DNA of 61,098 bases from Paenibacillus sinensis (GCF_019904155.1 NZ_JAHCMB010000051.1:98673-159770), one strand, 5' to 3'; positions 44,578-53,644 are shown, counted from the stretch's first letter. Notes: generated by a model not told the origin, from the letters alone. Numbers and translations: made by a program.

Positions 44578-45792
44578 TTATTTGGCTATCGTTTCGGTTT
44601 CGGAATCCGAGTACAGGGCGGACAAAGCCTGACCGAAATCCCGGATAATATCATCAGCATCCTCGAGTCCTACCGAAATACGGATTAATCCATCTGTAAT
44701 TCCGAATTTCATTCTCTCTTCCTTCGGGATTGCTGCATGAGTCATCGAAGCCGGATGCTGAACCAGAGTTTCCGGATCTCCCAGGCTGAATGAAATCATC
44801 GCCAGCTTCAGCGAATTGATTAATTTTTTCCCTTCCAATAATCCACCTTTTACTTCGAATGAAACAATCCCGCCCATGCCCTTCATTTGCCGCTTAGCCA
44901 GCTCATGTTGGGGATGCGACGCCAAGCCAGGATAGAAGACTGTATCGATGAAAGGATGAGACTCCAGGTATTCAGCAATTTTCCGGGCATTGTCGCAATG
45001 TCTCTCCACCCGCAAGGCCATGGTCTTCATTCCCCTTAAGATCAGGAATGCGTCCCATGCACTTAAATTTTGCCCGAGATCGCCCATCAGCTTCTTTCTC
45101 ATAAACTGGATGATGTCTTTTTGGCCTACAACAAATCCTGCCAGGACATCCCCGTGACCATTAATATATTTAGTGGCGCTATGTACAACAACGTCGGCGC
45201 CAAGCTCCAAAGGCTTCTGCAAGCAGGGACTCATAAAGGTGTTGTCAACAATAACGGGGAGCTGATAGGCTTTGCAGGCTTCCGAAATTGCTCGGATATC
45301 CAGAATGGTTAGCCTTGGGTTAGAGGGAGTCTCCAAATAAACGGCCTTCGTATTCGGCTTGATCTTCTTAAGCAGTGATTCCGGGTCCGTACAATCGACA
45401 AAATCAAATTCTATACCGAACCTGGGCGCCAGAGAGGTCAGGAAGCTGTAGGTTCCTCCATATACATCCTTGGTCACCAGAACATGATCGCCTTGCTTCA
45501 AGAAACCAAGTAGGGCAATGGAGATGGCCGCCATTCCGCTGGAAACGCCCAGAGCATCTTCGCCGCCTTCCAGTGCGGCTATCTTCTTCTCCAATGTGCG
45601 GGAAGTAGGGTTTCCGTATCTGCCGTAGTACACGCCTTCTTCCTCACCGGATACTACCGCAGCAGCTGTCTCTGCATCAGCGAACGCATAGGCCACCGCA
45701 GGTACGATGCTTTGAGAGATGGCGCCTGTTTGAGGGTCCGGAAACTGGTTCTCATGAATAATCTTCGTGTCCATACTCCATTCTGTCTCCAT
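44578..45792 (-). CDS. Cys/Met metabolism PLP enzyme (gamma-lyase/gamma-synthase family)
   Basis: A 404-residue fold-I PLP enzyme; ATG at 45792, one base after the GntR stop. It has YYGRYGNPTSRTLEKKIAAL, SSGMAAIS, the Schiff-base lysine in VVHSATKYINGHGDVLAG and a C-terminus SMTHAAIP...GLIRISVGLED. The overall pattern is closest to methionine gamma-lyase and cystathionine gamma-lyase, but it has YGGT where methionine gamma-lyases have YGCT with the substrate cysteine. It cleaves a C-S bond of a sulfur amino acid in all likelihood. A paralogue (cystathionine gamma-synthase type) lies at 53728. Confidence 0.88.
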   Translation of the reverse strand: METEWSMDTKIIHENQFPDPQTGAISQSIVPAVAYAFADAETAAAVVSGEEEGVYYGRYGNPTSRTLEKKIAALEGGEDALGVSSGMAAISIALLGFLKQGDHVLVTKDVYGGTYSFLTSLAPRFGIEFDFVDCTDPESLLKKIKPNTKAVYLETPSNPRLTILDIRAISEACKAYQLPVIVDNTFMSPCLQKPLELGADVVVHSATKYINGHGDVLAGFVVGQKDIIQFMRKKLMGDLGQNLSAWDAFLILRGMKTMALRVERHCDNARKIAEYLESHPFIDTVFYPGLASHPQHELAKRQMKGMGGIVSFEVKGGLLEGKKLINSLKLAMISFSLGDPETLVQHPASMTHAAIPKEERMKFGITDGLIRISVGLEDADDIIRDFGQALSALYSDSETETIAK

Positions 45793-45793
45793 A

Positions 45794-46480
45794 TCAAACC
45801 CCGTCCTCTCTAGTTGCCTGAATGCCTTCAATTCTCTCCAATGCAGCGGACAGGCTGCTTAAAATATGATCCTGCATCGCTTTTTCGGCTCCGTCTTCGT
45901 CTCTGGCAGCAATCTTTTGCAAGATCAGATTATGTTCTTCATCCGCCTGCTGGTTCCAATCGCCATGCAAGGATACGAACCGGCAATAACGAAGCGCATG
46001 GTCTCTTAGTTGATTCAAGATTTTCACAAATGTCTTAAGTTCGCTTATTTCCGATAAATAATCATGGAATTCAAATCCATAGGAGACGAAATCCTGGCTC
46101 TTGCCCGACTGAAAGGACATCTTCAGATTGCCGATCATAGCCGTTAACTTTTCGATATCTTGCTCAGTAGCATTTTTGGCGGCATTTTTGGCAATATAAC
46201 CCTCCAACATGCTGCGAATAAGAAAGATCTCTTTAACCTCTTCCGTTGTCACCGACGCCACTCTCAGTCTTCCGTTTGGCTGCCGGACAAGAAAATCCTC
46301 ATTCTCCAGCCTTTGTATAGCCTCTCGCAGAGGGGTACGGCTTACTCCAAGCAATTCTGCCAGGTTCTCTTCCTGTACAGCTTCGCCGGGCTTTAGCTCG
46401 ATATTAATAATTTTCTCTTTTAGAGCTAAGTAAGTATTATCCTTGGACAACCTGCGTGTTCGCATGACAGAACTGTTCAT
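45794..46480 (-). CDS. GntR-family regulator, FCD (FadR) subfamily
   Basis: A 228-residue regulator. The N-terminal winged helix (LKEKIINIELKPGEAVQEENLAELLGVSRTPLREAIQRLENEDFL) is followed by an FCD ligand domain with histidines suited to metal-assisted ligand binding (EFHDYLSEI, EHNLILQKI, DHILSSL). It is the first gene of the operon. A strong inverted repeat in its promoter at 46527-46552 is the likely operator. The effector is expected to be a substrate or intermediate of the pathway; this is inference. Confidence 0.92.
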   Translation of the reverse strand: MNSSVMRTRRLSKDNTYLALKEKIINIELKPGEAVQEENLAELLGVSRTPLREAIQRLENEDFLVRQPNGRLRVASVTTEEVKEIFLIRSMLEGYIAKNAAKNATEQDIEKLTAMIGNLKMSFQSGKSQDFVSYGFEFHDYLSEISELKTFVKILNQLRDHALRYCRFVSLHGDWNQQADEEHNLILQKIAARDEDGAEKAMQDHILSSLSAALERIEGIQATREDGV

Positions 46481-46523
46481 ATACCCATCTCCTAGTCAAA
46501 AATCTGCTTGTCCCGGCTCCAAA

Positions 46524-46552
46524 AGTATAATTGTATATTTGTATACAATTAT
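46524..46552 (-). promoter_or_regulatory. GntR operator overlapping the operon promoter
   Basis: Perfect 11-bp arms ATAATTGTATA (46527-46537) and TATACAATTAT (46542-46552) flank TTTG. The right half contains TTGTATACAA, the style of FCD-GntR sites. A TATACT -10 element on the minus strand (46524-46529) abuts it, so binding would block transcription. Confidence 0.78.
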
Positions 46553-46876
46553 TAATTCAGTCTACCCCAGGACATGTTCTCAGCTTACGACTATAACCGA
46601 ACCCTTACATCTGCCCAGCTCATCTCGTAGAGTTAGCCTAATAATACATACAGAAACCGACTCTGTAAATATACCAATGTCACTTTTAATAACATTTTAA
46701 TATAAAAAATTCAATTATAATGCGATAAAAATAAAGTGATCACCGGATCGTGTTATATTATGTAACAAACAATTAACCTCTTATGTGCTTAGCTGGTTGA
46801 TCATCGACTGCCAGCTTGTACTGACTGCTTATATTAAACCATAACACTCGGAATAGTGCAATTTAATTTTTTCATA
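46553..46876. other. A/T-rich gene-free stretch between two minus-strand units
   Basis: No gene, terminator or recognised motif was found here. It is A/T-rich with many stop codons in all frames. It separates the small spore gene's terminator from the GntR promoter. Confidence 0.5.
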
Positions 46877-46877
46877 A

Positions 46878-46931
46878 AAAAGCAGGACTGCTCCCGAGGT
46901 CATGTGTGACCTCTTGAGACAGCCCCGCTTT
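46878..46931 (-). terminator. Terminator of the small SASP-like gene
   Basis: A long imperfect hairpin (AGCAGG...CCCCGCT outside, GAGGTCA/TGACCTC inside). On the minus strand it is followed by TTTTTTATG. Confidence 0.8.
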
Positions 46932-46970
46932 TAGCCGTACTAAACGGCCTGGTTTATGCTCTGAAATGCC

Positions 46971-47105
46971 TTAAGCCTGCGGTTTTTGTGCCGGCTTGGC
47001 AATGCCTGTTTGTTTGGATGCCACTTCATTCTCAGCGGCAAACTCGGCATTAAATTTTTCATTCGGTGTCTTATAGTTATCTTGAACCTTCGGTTTTTTA
47101 GCCAC
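46971..47105 (-). CDS. Small (44-residue) gamma-type SASP-like spore protein
   Basis: A short gene beginning with GTG, preceded by the strong ribosome site GGGAGGTGA. The product starts AKKPKVQDNYKTPNEKF and continues NAEFAAENEVASKQ, which recalls the EFASETN...Q core of gamma-type small acid-soluble spore proteins; it is rich in Lys, Ala, Gln and Asn and has no hydrophobic stretch. A sigma-G-type promoter lies at 47188-47217, which fits forespore expression. Gamma SASPs are an amino-acid store used at germination. The family assignment is moderate because only a single partial motif is present. Confidence 0.72.
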   Translation of the reverse strand: MAKKPKVQDNYKTPNEKFNAEFAAENEVASKQTGIAKPAQKPQA

Positions 47106-47187
47106 GGTTAGTCACCTCCCTTGCTCTCACCCTCGGCGCTATGCGCACAGGGGAGTGATCAGAGGCTGTCTGCTGTGCCCCAGTTCG

Positions 47188-47217
47188 TATTATGTCAAGG
47201 TCGGCTCCGATTTATAC
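47188..47217 (-). promoter_or_regulatory. Sigma-G-type (forespore) promoter
   Basis: On the minus strand GTATA (47213-47217), exactly 18 bp, then CATAATA (47188-47194). This fits the sigma-G consensus GnATR-N18-CATNNTA. It is 83 bp upstream of the GTG start of the SASP-like gene and just behind the 3D-domain gene. Confidence 0.72.
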
Positions 47218-47218
47218 G

Positions 47219-48184
47219 TCAAATGATTTCCTCAAGCATTTCCTGCGGGACGGTGTCATAAGCCTGAATGGCCCGGCTGATGCTGTTCAGCATAGCTTCC
47301 GTGCATTTCCCCTTGCCCCGCTTAATCAATTGAACCTCAACGGACTTCTTGCCCCATTCATTGTAGACCTGGCGGGTTGTCTTGAAATACAGGTCGATCT
47401 TATGTCCCTTGATCGCTGAACCGGTATCGGCAACCACCGCATATCCGTAGCCCGGCACATACAGGATGCTGCCCATTGGCAGAACCTTCGGATCGGCGGC
47501 AATGGTGGATACGGCATTCTTGTCCCTTCGGACCTTGACGCCCGAATAGGTGATTCCATATTGCGGATGACTCGGCCGTTTGCCGGTCGATTCATAGCCG
47601 GCGGTATATCCCGTGGCCGTCACTTTCATCGTGCGGATTATCTGCTCCGGCCCCGGCGCGGCTACAGGTATGGAAATTTGCTTGGCTGCCGGTTTGGCCG
47701 AAGATGATGACGTTGAAGACGAAGCTGTTGAAGTTGAAACTGTTGATGAAGAAGTCGCCGAAGTCGGCTTGGAATTGCCCGTGCCGGCCGTCGCGGAAGT
47801 CGGCCGGGATGCGCCGCCTGCCCCACCGCCTGTCCATGTGGACAGCGTGGTGGACCGGACGGCAACGGAGACCGCCCGAAGCGGCGCCGTGCCGTAAGCC
47901 ACGACCTTCTCTTCGGCTTGGTGTTCAAACACAGTGGCCCGGACCAGCCGGACATTTCCGGTCACCCGGACCGGTACTTCCACCGCCCGCTTCACAGCAG
48001 GCGCCTGTTGAATCGGCAGCGGCGATATATGCGAAACAACGCCTGCTTCCGCCGGGCTGCCGGGAACCGGGGCTTCCACCTTCCCGTTCTCCGGCTTCAT
48101 ATATAGAATCAACAATGCTGACATAAATACAATCGTTACTGCAATACACCAAGACCTCTGCCATTTACCCATTTCGTTCATCAT
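47219..48184 (-). CDS. 3D-domain cell-wall protein (YuiC/MltA-barrel type)
   Basis: A 321-residue exported protein with one N-terminal TM/signal segment (about 10-30), a beta-rich region and a Ser/Thr/Ala low-complexity linker (about 118-165). The C-terminal 3D domain (about 190-270) has [54 protein letters not shown], including the three aspartates. Related proteins are lytic transglycosylases or resuscitation-promoting-factor-like enzymes acting on peptidoglycan. The start is ATG with AAGGGGGAGG upstream. Confidence 0.87.
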   Translation of the reverse strand: MMNEMGKWQRSWCIAVTIVFMSALLILYMKPENGKVEAPVPGSPAEAGVVSHISPLPIQQAPAVKRAVEVPVRVTGNVRLVRATVFEHQAEEKVVAYGTAPLRAVSVAVRSTTLSTWTGGGAGGASRPTSATAGTGNSKPTSATSSSTVSTSTASSSTSSSSAKPAAKQISIPVAAPGPEQIIRTMKVTATGYTAGYESTGKRPSHPQYGITYSGVKVRRDKNAVSTIAADPKVLPMGSILYVPGYGYAVVADTGSAIKGHKIDLYFKTTRQVYNEWGKKSVEVQLIKRGKGKCTEAMLNSISRAIQAYDTVPQEMLEEII

Positions 48185-48321
48185 GAAAACCTCCCCCTTA
48201 TTAGCGAAGGTTTCCCGTTTTCCGAAATTTTATACATCCGGCAGTTGAACCACCGGATGGGGCATATGACAGAGGTCTTATAGATAACTTACCGGTTAAG
48301 TTGTCCGGTCACATATCCAAT

Positions 48322-50262
48322 CTAGAAAATGGCTTTCGAGGAGACTTCCTGAACCAGGCTGCCGATTACCTCATCCAGCGGCTTGGCTCCGAGGTCGCCC
48401 TCACCCCGCTTGCGGACGGAGACGGAAGCCGAGTTCATTTCATTCTCGCCGACAATGAACATGTACGGCAGCTTCTCCAACTGGGCTTCGCGGATCTTGT
48501 AGCCGAGCTTCTCATTGCGAAGATCGGCTTCGGCACGAAGGCCCTGACGGGTCAGCTTATCGACGACTTCCTTGGCATAGTCGTCGAATGCGCTCGACAC
48601 CGGAATGACCTTCACCTGCTGAGGCGACAGCCACAGCGGCAGGGAGCCTGCGAAGTTCTCCAGCAGGAAGGCTACGAAACGCTCCATCGTGCCGAGAATG
48701 CCGCGGTGCAGCACGACCGGACGATGCTTCTGTCCATCGTCGCCGACATATTCCAGCTCAAAGCGCTCCGGCAGCAGGAAGTCGATTTGGACAGTGGAGA
48801 GCGTCTCTTCCTTGCCAAGAGCGGTCTTGATCTGCACGTCAAGCTTCGGACCGTAGAACGCCGCTTCGCCTTCGGCTTCGTAGAACGGCAGACCGGCTTC
48901 CTCGACAACCTCGCGGAGCATCCGCTGCGCGGTCTCCCACATTTCGTCGTTCTGGAAGTATTTCTCGGTGTCCTGCGGATCGCGGTACGACAGGCGGAAG
49001 CGGTATTCATGAATGCCGAAGTCACGGTATACCCGGTCGATCAGCTCCAGAACACGGCTGAATTCGCTCTTGATCTGGTCCAGACGGCAGAAGATATGCG
49101 AGTCGTTCAGCGTCATGGAGCGTACCCGGTGAAGACCGGTCAGGGCTCCGGACATTTCATACCGGTGCATCGTGCCAAGCTCCGCGATGCGGATCGGCAG
49201 ATCCCGGTAGCTGTGCATGCTGCTCTTGTAGACCATCATGTGATGCGGACAGTTCATCGGGCGCAGCACGAACTCCTCGGTGTCGATCGTCATCTTCGGG
49301 AACATGTCTTCCTGGTAATGATCCCAGTGGCCGGAGGTCTTGTACAGATCCACGTTGCCGAGAACCGGTGTGTATACATGCTGATAGCCAAGGCTGGCTT
49401 CGATGTCAACGATATAACGCTCCAGTATGCTGCGCAGCTTGGCGCCCTTCGGCAGCCAGATCGGCAGGCCCTGGCCGACGAGCTGGTTGAACGTGAAGAT
49501 TTCAAGCTCCTTGCCGAGCTTGCGGTGATCGCGCTTCTTCGCTTCCTCCAGCAGGTGTAGGTACTCGTCCAGCTGCGCCTTCTTGATCCAGGCGGTGCCG
49601 TACACGCGCTGCAGCATCTTGTTCTTGCTGTCGCCGCGCCAGTATGCGCCGGCCACATTCATCAGCTTGAACACCTTGATTTTGCCGGTCGAAGGAACAT
49701 GGGGGCCACGGCACAAATCGAAGAATTCGCCCTGCTCGTAAATGGTGATGACGCTGTCCTCGGGCAGGTCCCGGATCAGTTCAAGCTTGTAAGGATCGCC
49801 AAGCTCGCCGAAGATATCCAGTGCTTCCTGGCGGCTGACCTCCTTGCGCACGATCGGCAGGTTCTCGGAAATGATGCGTTCCATTTCCTTCTCGATTTTC
49901 TGGAGATCCTCCGGATTCAGCGGCTGCTCCAGATCCATATCATAATAAAATCCGTCTTCAATCGTCGGACCGACGCCCAGTTTCACTTCTTTGGCCCCGT
50001 ACAGGCGCTTGACGGCCTGTGCCATCAGGTGGGCTGTGCTGTGACGCATAACTTCCAATCCTTCAGTGGAATCCAGCGTTACGATTTCAACGAGATCTCC
50101 TTCATTCAGCTTAGCCGCCAGATCGACGATTACACCGTTCAATTTGCCTGCGGCGGCATTCTTTCTCAGCCCGCTGCTGATGGAGGCCGCCACATCGTCG
50201 ATGCTGCTGCCTTCCGCGTACTCGCGAACCGATCCGTCCGGTAACTTGATGCTTACTGCCAT
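48322..50262 (-). CDS. thrS: Threonyl-tRNA synthetase
   Basis: A 646-residue class II synthetase (ATG at 50262, AAGGAGGAAG upstream). It has a TGS domain (1-63), the editing N2 domain with [14 protein letters not shown], a catalytic core with motif 2 ([19 protein letters not shown]), zinc ligands C and H in [13 protein letters not shown], motif 3 ([17 protein letters not shown]) and an anticodon-binding domain ([17 protein letters not shown]). Transcription is controlled by a T-box leader. Length and domains are standard. Confidence 0.97.
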   Translation of the reverse strand: MAVSIKLPDGSVREYAEGSSIDDVAASISSGLRKNAAAGKLNGVIVDLAAKLNEGDLVEIVTLDSTEGLEVMRHSTAHLMAQAVKRLYGAKEVKLGVGPTIEDGFYYDMDLEQPLNPEDLQKIEKEMERIISENLPIVRKEVSRQEALDIFGELGDPYKLELIRDLPEDSVITIYEQGEFFDLCRGPHVPSTGKIKVFKLMNVAGAYWRGDSKNKMLQRVYGTAWIKKAQLDEYLHLLEEAKKRDHRKLGKELEIFTFNQLVGQGLPIWLPKGAKLRSILERYIVDIEASLGYQHVYTPVLGNVDLYKTSGHWDHYQEDMFPKMTIDTEEFVLRPMNCPHHMMVYKSSMHSYRDLPIRIAELGTMHRYEMSGALTGLHRVRSMTLNDSHIFCRLDQIKSEFSRVLELIDRVYRDFGIHEYRFRLSYRDPQDTEKYFQNDEMWETAQRMLREVVEEAGLPFYEAEGEAAFYGPKLDVQIKTALGKEETLSTVQIDFLLPERFELEYVGDDGQKHRPVVLHRGILGTMERFVAFLLENFAGSLPLWLSPQQVKVIPVSSAFDDYAKEVVDKLTRQGLRAEADLRNEKLGYKIREAQLEKLPYMFIVGENEMNSASVSVRKRGEGDLGAKPLDEVIGSLVQEVSSKAIF

Positions 50263-50353
50263 TTGTTTCTTCCTCCTTGGGTTGATAGTACCTGTCTGTA
50301 GCGGCGTTTGCTGCCGCCGGAAGGTTCTGCGGAACGGACAATATCCACGCAAC

Positions 50354-50665
50354 AAAAAACACCCGTCCCGCCAGAGGGACGAGTGTTGATCACCCGTGGT
50401 TCCACCCAAATTCAATTCCGCGTACGCTTACGACCGCAGAATCCTTGTTCAGCATGGGGTAACGGCCATGAGCCGGCGGTTCTTACTGGTTCCAGACATG
50501 CCGTCCCCGCTTCTTGACGGAGAGCTGTCCGAAAGGTTCATAACCGCAGCTACAAAGGGGTAAATCAATAGCCGGATACCGGAGGGAATTACAGCCGGAC
50601 GTTCCCTCTCTCTGGACGGACCGAGAAATCGATTCATGTCTTTGTCAACGCTGCTTGCGCGAATA
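50354..50665 (-). promoter_or_regulatory. T-box riboswitch leader of thrS
   Basis: On the minus strand the conserved T-box GGGTGGAACCACG lies at 50395-50407. It is followed by the terminator ACACTCGTCCC/GGGACGGGTGT (50359-50386) and a T6 tail. The leader begins just after the promoter at 50673-50701. A likely threonine specifier ACC (50535-50537) sits in TGAACCTTT, next to the stem pairing GTCCG/CGGAC. Uncharged threonine tRNA would pair with the T-box and prevent termination. Confidence 0.93.
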
Positions 50666-50672
50666 ATGTGTA

Positions 50673-50701
50673 ATTATAAATCTGCCGGCTTCTTCCGTCA
50701 A
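50673..50701 (-). promoter_or_regulatory. Sigma-A promoter of thrS
   Basis: On the minus strand TTGACG (50696-50701), 17 bp, TATAAT (50673-50678). It is close to consensus, 36 bp downstream of the ribbon-helix-helix gene stop. Confidence 0.82.
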
Positions 50702-50737
50702 GTCTGTTTCATTTTTTCCGCTACGGGCGCTTTGCGG

Positions 50738-50914
50738 CTAATCGTCGCTATCCCGTGACATACGGCCAGGCAAGCGTCCGGCGCGTTTCAGACTCTCTCT
50801 CAGCAAATACTCGATGTGTCCGTTTACGCTCCTGAACTCCTCTCCCGCCCAACGCTCCAGCGCCTCGTACAGCGCGGGATCGATCCGCAGCGGAAAATTC
50901 TTCTTGGCCGCCAT
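50738..50914 (-). CDS. Small ribbon-helix-helix (Arc/CopG-type) protein
   Basis: A 58-residue protein. The core [18 protein letters not shown], followed by [15 protein letters not shown], is the usual strand-helix-helix layout of Arc/CopG-fold DNA-binding proteins. The basic C-terminal tail ends in acidic residues. It begins 12 bp after the SPFH gene stop, so the two are almost certainly one transcript. No toxin gene is adjacent, so a toxin-antitoxin role is not supported. The likely job is a regulator tied to the SPFH protein. Confidence 0.8.
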   Translation of the reverse strand: MAAKKNFPLRIDPALYEALERWAGEEFRSVNGHIEYLLRESLKRAGRLPGRMSRDSDD

Positions 50915-50926
50915 TGGAAGACCGCC

Positions 50927-51769
50927 TTAGTACAGCGAGCCGGCGTTAATTACCGGGCTGGCTCCGCGCTCGGATACGATAGCAACCATCAGATTATTGA
51001 TCATGGCCGCCTTCCGCTCTTCGTCAAGCTCGACGACGCCGCTCTCTTTCAGCTGCTTGATCGCCATATCAACCATGCCCACAGCTCCCTCCACAATGAT
51101 CTGGCGCGCGGACAGAATGGCGTTGGCCTGCTGACGCTGAAGCATCGTGCTTGCAATTTCAGTCGAATAGGCAAGATGCGTCAGACGCGCTTCAAGCACT
51201 TCAACCCCCGAAATGGTCAACCGTTCCTGAAGCTCTGTTGCCAGCTCCCCGGCAATCTCCTCCGCATTGGCGCGCAGGGACATGCCCGTTCCGCTGAACC
51301 CGTCGTATGGATATTTGCTTGCCACGTGGCGAAGCGCTGTCTCGCTCTGAATCTCGACGAACTGCATGTATTTGTCGACATCGAACAGCGCCTTGGCGGA
51401 ATTAACCACCTTGAACACGACAACGGCGGCGATTTCAATCGGATTGCCCTCGACATCATTGACCTTCAGCTTGACGCTGTTGAAGTTGCGCACACGCAAA
51501 GATACGGTCTTGCGGATGCTGAACGGAATAACCGCCCACAGGCCACTCCTGGAAATCGTGCCTACATATTGGCCGAAGAATGTAACGACGACGGATTTAT
51601 TAGGCTGCACAACTGTAATGCTGGTCAACAGAATACACCCAATGACAACCAGAATGACCGGCAACGCCACGTATTCCTGAATGAACCAGTAGACTGCTCC
51701 CGCTGTGCATAAGGCAATCAAGGCGATGATCCAGAAGCCGTTGATGGGGCGAAGCGTTTTTTCTTTCAT
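50927..51769 (-). CDS. SPFH/band 7 (slipin/flotillin-like) membrane protein
   Basis: A 280-residue protein (ATG at 51769 with GGAGGTG upstream). It has two close TM helices (about 12-35 and 36-55), then the SPFH domain (about 58-210; [83 protein letters not shown]) and a helical tail. Such proteins organise membrane microdomains or chaperone membrane proteases. It is coupled to the downstream ribbon-helix-helix gene. Confidence 0.9.
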   Translation of the reverse strand: MKEKTLRPINGFWIIALIALCTAGAVYWFIQEYVALPVILVVIGCILLTSITVVQPNKSVVVTFFGQYVGTISRSGLWAVIPFSIRKTVSLRVRNFNSVKLKVNDVEGNPIEIAAVVVFKVVNSAKALFDVDKYMQFVEIQSETALRHVASKYPYDGFSGTGMSLRANAEEIAGELATELQERLTISGVEVLEARLTHLAYSTEIASTMLQRQQANAILSARQIIVEGAVGMVDMAIKQLKESGVVELDEERKAAMINNLMVAIVSERGASPVINAGSLY

Positions 51770-51939
51770 GTAAGGCACCTCCAAAAGGATATGTATTTGA
51801 TATATTCATGATATCACTTTTGGATATAGATGTAAATCTGTTCTCAGAAAAATATCACTGCCGCCTAACCGCAATCCTTGTACCATTAAACCTATATGAA
51901 GCGTCGGCATAAGCCGATGTGTTGCGGGAGGTGAGCAGA

Positions 51940-52119
51940 ATGAGCGTGAAGGAGCAGGTGTTGGAAACCATCAAATCGGCAGGCAAGCCGGTGAGCGCAG
52001 GTGAAGTGGAGAAGCTGTCGGGCCTGGACCGCAAGGAAATCGACAAGGCTTTTGCCGAATTGAAAAAGGACAAGGCGATCGTGTCCCCCATCCGCTGCAA
52101 ATGGGAAGCTGCCGAGTAA
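51940..52119 (+). CDS. Small winged-helix/MarR-like protein
   Basis: A 59-residue protein, starting at the ATG at 51940 because GGGAGGTGAG lies just upstream. It consists of one three-helix HTH module: VKEQVLETIKSAGKPVSAGEVEKLSGLDRKEIDKAFAELKKDKAIVSP. The layout, where the second helix tests one state and the third pairs with a short wing, is that of minimal winged helices. Function is unknown. It is a lone plus-strand gene, divergent from the SPFH operon. Confidence 0.78.
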   Translation: MSVKEQVLETIKSAGKPVSAGEVEKLSGLDRKEIDKAFAELKKDKAIVSPIRCKWEAAE

Positions 52120-52178
52120 TGCGCACAGCGGCCCTTGATCAACCCATCCAGCCTTAAGCCGATCTTAAAGGCATATCA

Positions 52179-52209
52179 AACAGCCCGGACCGCTGAGGCC
52201 CGGGCTGTT
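52179..52209. terminator. Terminator between the winged-helix gene and mqnC
   Basis: AACAGCCCGG pairs with CCGGGCTGTT. It has T-rich ends in both directions (TTCTG on plus, TTTGATAT on minus), serving the converging genes. Confidence 0.72.
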
Positions 52210-52225
52210 CTGCTGTGTTCAATAT

Positions 52226-53362
52226 TTAGTTCTGCATAACAAAATCGCGTTCCACCTTGGCATCCTCGCGGTCGAATACCTTCAGGATATCGTATTGCGT
52301 GTTGCGTTGGGCCGGAATTTTGCCGGCTTCGCGGATGATTTGCAGGATTTGCTCAATATTGACCTTATGCGTAGCTCCGGCGGAGGATACGACATTCTCC
52401 TCGATCATCGTACTGCCGAAGTCGTTGCAGCCGTACTGCAGGGACAGCTTGCCGACCTCCGGTCCCATCGTTACCCAGGAAGACTGGAAGTTCTTGATGT
52501 TGTCCAGAACAAGCCGGCTGATCGCAACGGTCTTGAGGTACTCCTCCGGCGTCTGCCGGGACAGCTTCAGGTTCGTATTGTCCGGCTGGAACGTCCAGGA
52601 GATGAAGGCCAGGAAGCCCTCGGAGTTATAGTTGTTCCCGATGCACTCGTCCTGCGCGTCGCGGACGCGCAGCAGATGCAAGGCCCGTTCCTCCATGCTC
52701 TCGCCGAGTCCGATCACCATCGTTGCCGTCGTGTTCATGCCGATCCGGTGCGCCGTCTTCATGACGTCCATCCAGTCATGCCAGGAGCCCTTCAGACGGC
52801 TGATTTTGCGGCGGGTACGGTCGTCCAGAATCTCTGCGCCCCCTCCCGGCAGCGAGTCGAGGCCGGCGGCGTGAATCTGCCGCAGCGTCTCTTCGAGCGT
52901 CAGGCCCGACAATTCTCTCATCTTCATGATCTCTGCCGGTGAGAACGAATGCATCGTAATCCCCGGGAAGCGCTGCTTGATGGCTTTCAGCAGGTCCATA
53001 TAATAGCTGAATGGCAAATTCGGGTTGGTGCCGCCCTGCATCAGAATCTCGGTTCCATTCACCGCGATCGTCTCGCGGATCTTCTCGAAGATCGTTTCGT
53101 CCGGAAGCACATAGCCCTCCTCAGAGCCCGGTCTGCGGTAAAATGCACAGAAGCGACAGTACACGTCGCAAATATTCGTATAGTTAACATTCCGGCCGAT
53201 TACAAAGGTCGCCACCGGCTCCGGATGCCAGCGTTTCATGATTACATCCGCTGCGGCGCCCATCTTCTCGATTTCATTGCTCTCAAACAGTCTAACCGTA
53301 TCTTCAAGCCCCAGGCGTTCACCCTGCAGTGCTTTGTTCAAAATGGCGTCAATCACGCTCAT
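52226..53362 (-). CDS. mqnC: Cyclic dehypoxanthinyl futalosine synthase (radical SAM)
   Basis: A 378-residue radical SAM enzyme of the MqnC/CofH family. It has the cluster motif CDVYCRFC (C65 region), then RRPGSEEGY, LMQGGTNPNLPFSYYMDLLKAIK, HSFSPAEI, LPGGGAEILDDR and SWTFQPDNTNL. It performs the cyclisation step of the futalosine route to menaquinone. The other mqn genes are not in the window, so the pathway is scattered in this genome. A structured leader of over 200 nt precedes it. Confidence 0.92.
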   Translation of the reverse strand: MSVIDAILNKALQGERLGLEDTVRLFESNEIEKMGAAADVIMKRWHPEPVATFVIGRNVNYTNICDVYCRFCAFYRRPGSEEGYVLPDETIFEKIRETIAVNGTEILMQGGTNPNLPFSYYMDLLKAIKQRFPGITMHSFSPAEIMKMRELSGLTLEETLRQIHAAGLDSLPGGGAEILDDRTRRKISRLKGSWHDWMDVMKTAHRIGMNTTATMVIGLGESMEERALHLLRVRDAQDECIGNNYNSEGFLAFISWTFQPDNTNLKLSRQTPEEYLKTVAISRLVLDNIKNFQSSWVTMGPEVGKLSLQYGCNDFGSTMIEENVVSSAGATHKVNIEQILQIIREAGKIPAQRNTQYDILKVFDREDAKVERDFVMQN

Positions 53363-53612
53363 CGTATCTCCTCCTTATACAGCCCAAGCCTAAACTCCAG
53401 GCTTACCTAACATTCACTAAAATTTGTATGACAACGAATATGTCCGTGGATTCATGGTAACATATCCGTCCCTGCTTGAAAAATGTCTTTTTCCTGGGCG
53501 GCATCCCTTTTAGCCTGAGAAACCTGAAAAAAACGAGGATGAGCGCCCGATAAATCTCTCTTGTTGCAACAAACGTTCAACGAGAGAACGAGCCCGGGCG
53601 TTAGCATAAACA
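53363..53612 (-). promoter_or_regulatory. Long structured leader of mqnC, element unidentified
   Basis: On the minus strand an outer pairing CGCCCG/CGGGCG encloses an inner pairing (TCTCTCGTTG with CAACAAGAGA) within 53535-53606. It is followed by CTCG and TTTTTTT, then CTCAGGCTAAAAGG at about 53500-53520. The last piece resembles the conserved 3' part of glycine aptamers, but the rest of that motif is not present. It could be an attenuator or a diverged riboswitch. Confidence 0.35.
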
Positions 53613-53617
53613 AAAAA

Positions 53618-53644
53618 ACAGAAGCGTCAAAGCGACGCTCCTGT
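53618..53644 (-). terminator. Terminator of the metA-cystathionine gamma-synthase unit
   Basis: ACAGAAGCGTC pairs with GACGCTCCTGT (one mismatch). On the minus strand it is followed by TTTTTTTG. Confidence 0.85.

Noticed and set aside
44578..45792. Firm call as methionine gamma-lyase
   Set aside because: The C-terminal pattern fits, but the substrate cysteine (YGCT) is replaced by YGGT, so only the wider family is stated.
38238..46480. Mobile element or genomic island carrying the nine-gene operon
   Set aside because: No integrase, transposase, tRNA target or flanking direct repeats were seen, and base composition is like its neighbours.
50738..50914. Toxin-antitoxin antitoxin (CopG/HicB type)
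   Set aside because: No toxin-sized partner is adjacent. The coupled gene is an SPFH membrane protein and the next unit is thrS.
53480..53610. Glycine riboswitch upstream of mqnC
   Set aside because: Only the CTCAGGCTAAAAGG piece fits. The GAAGGGGCAA-like core loop is absent, and mqnC is not a glycine gene. Kept only as an unexplained leader.
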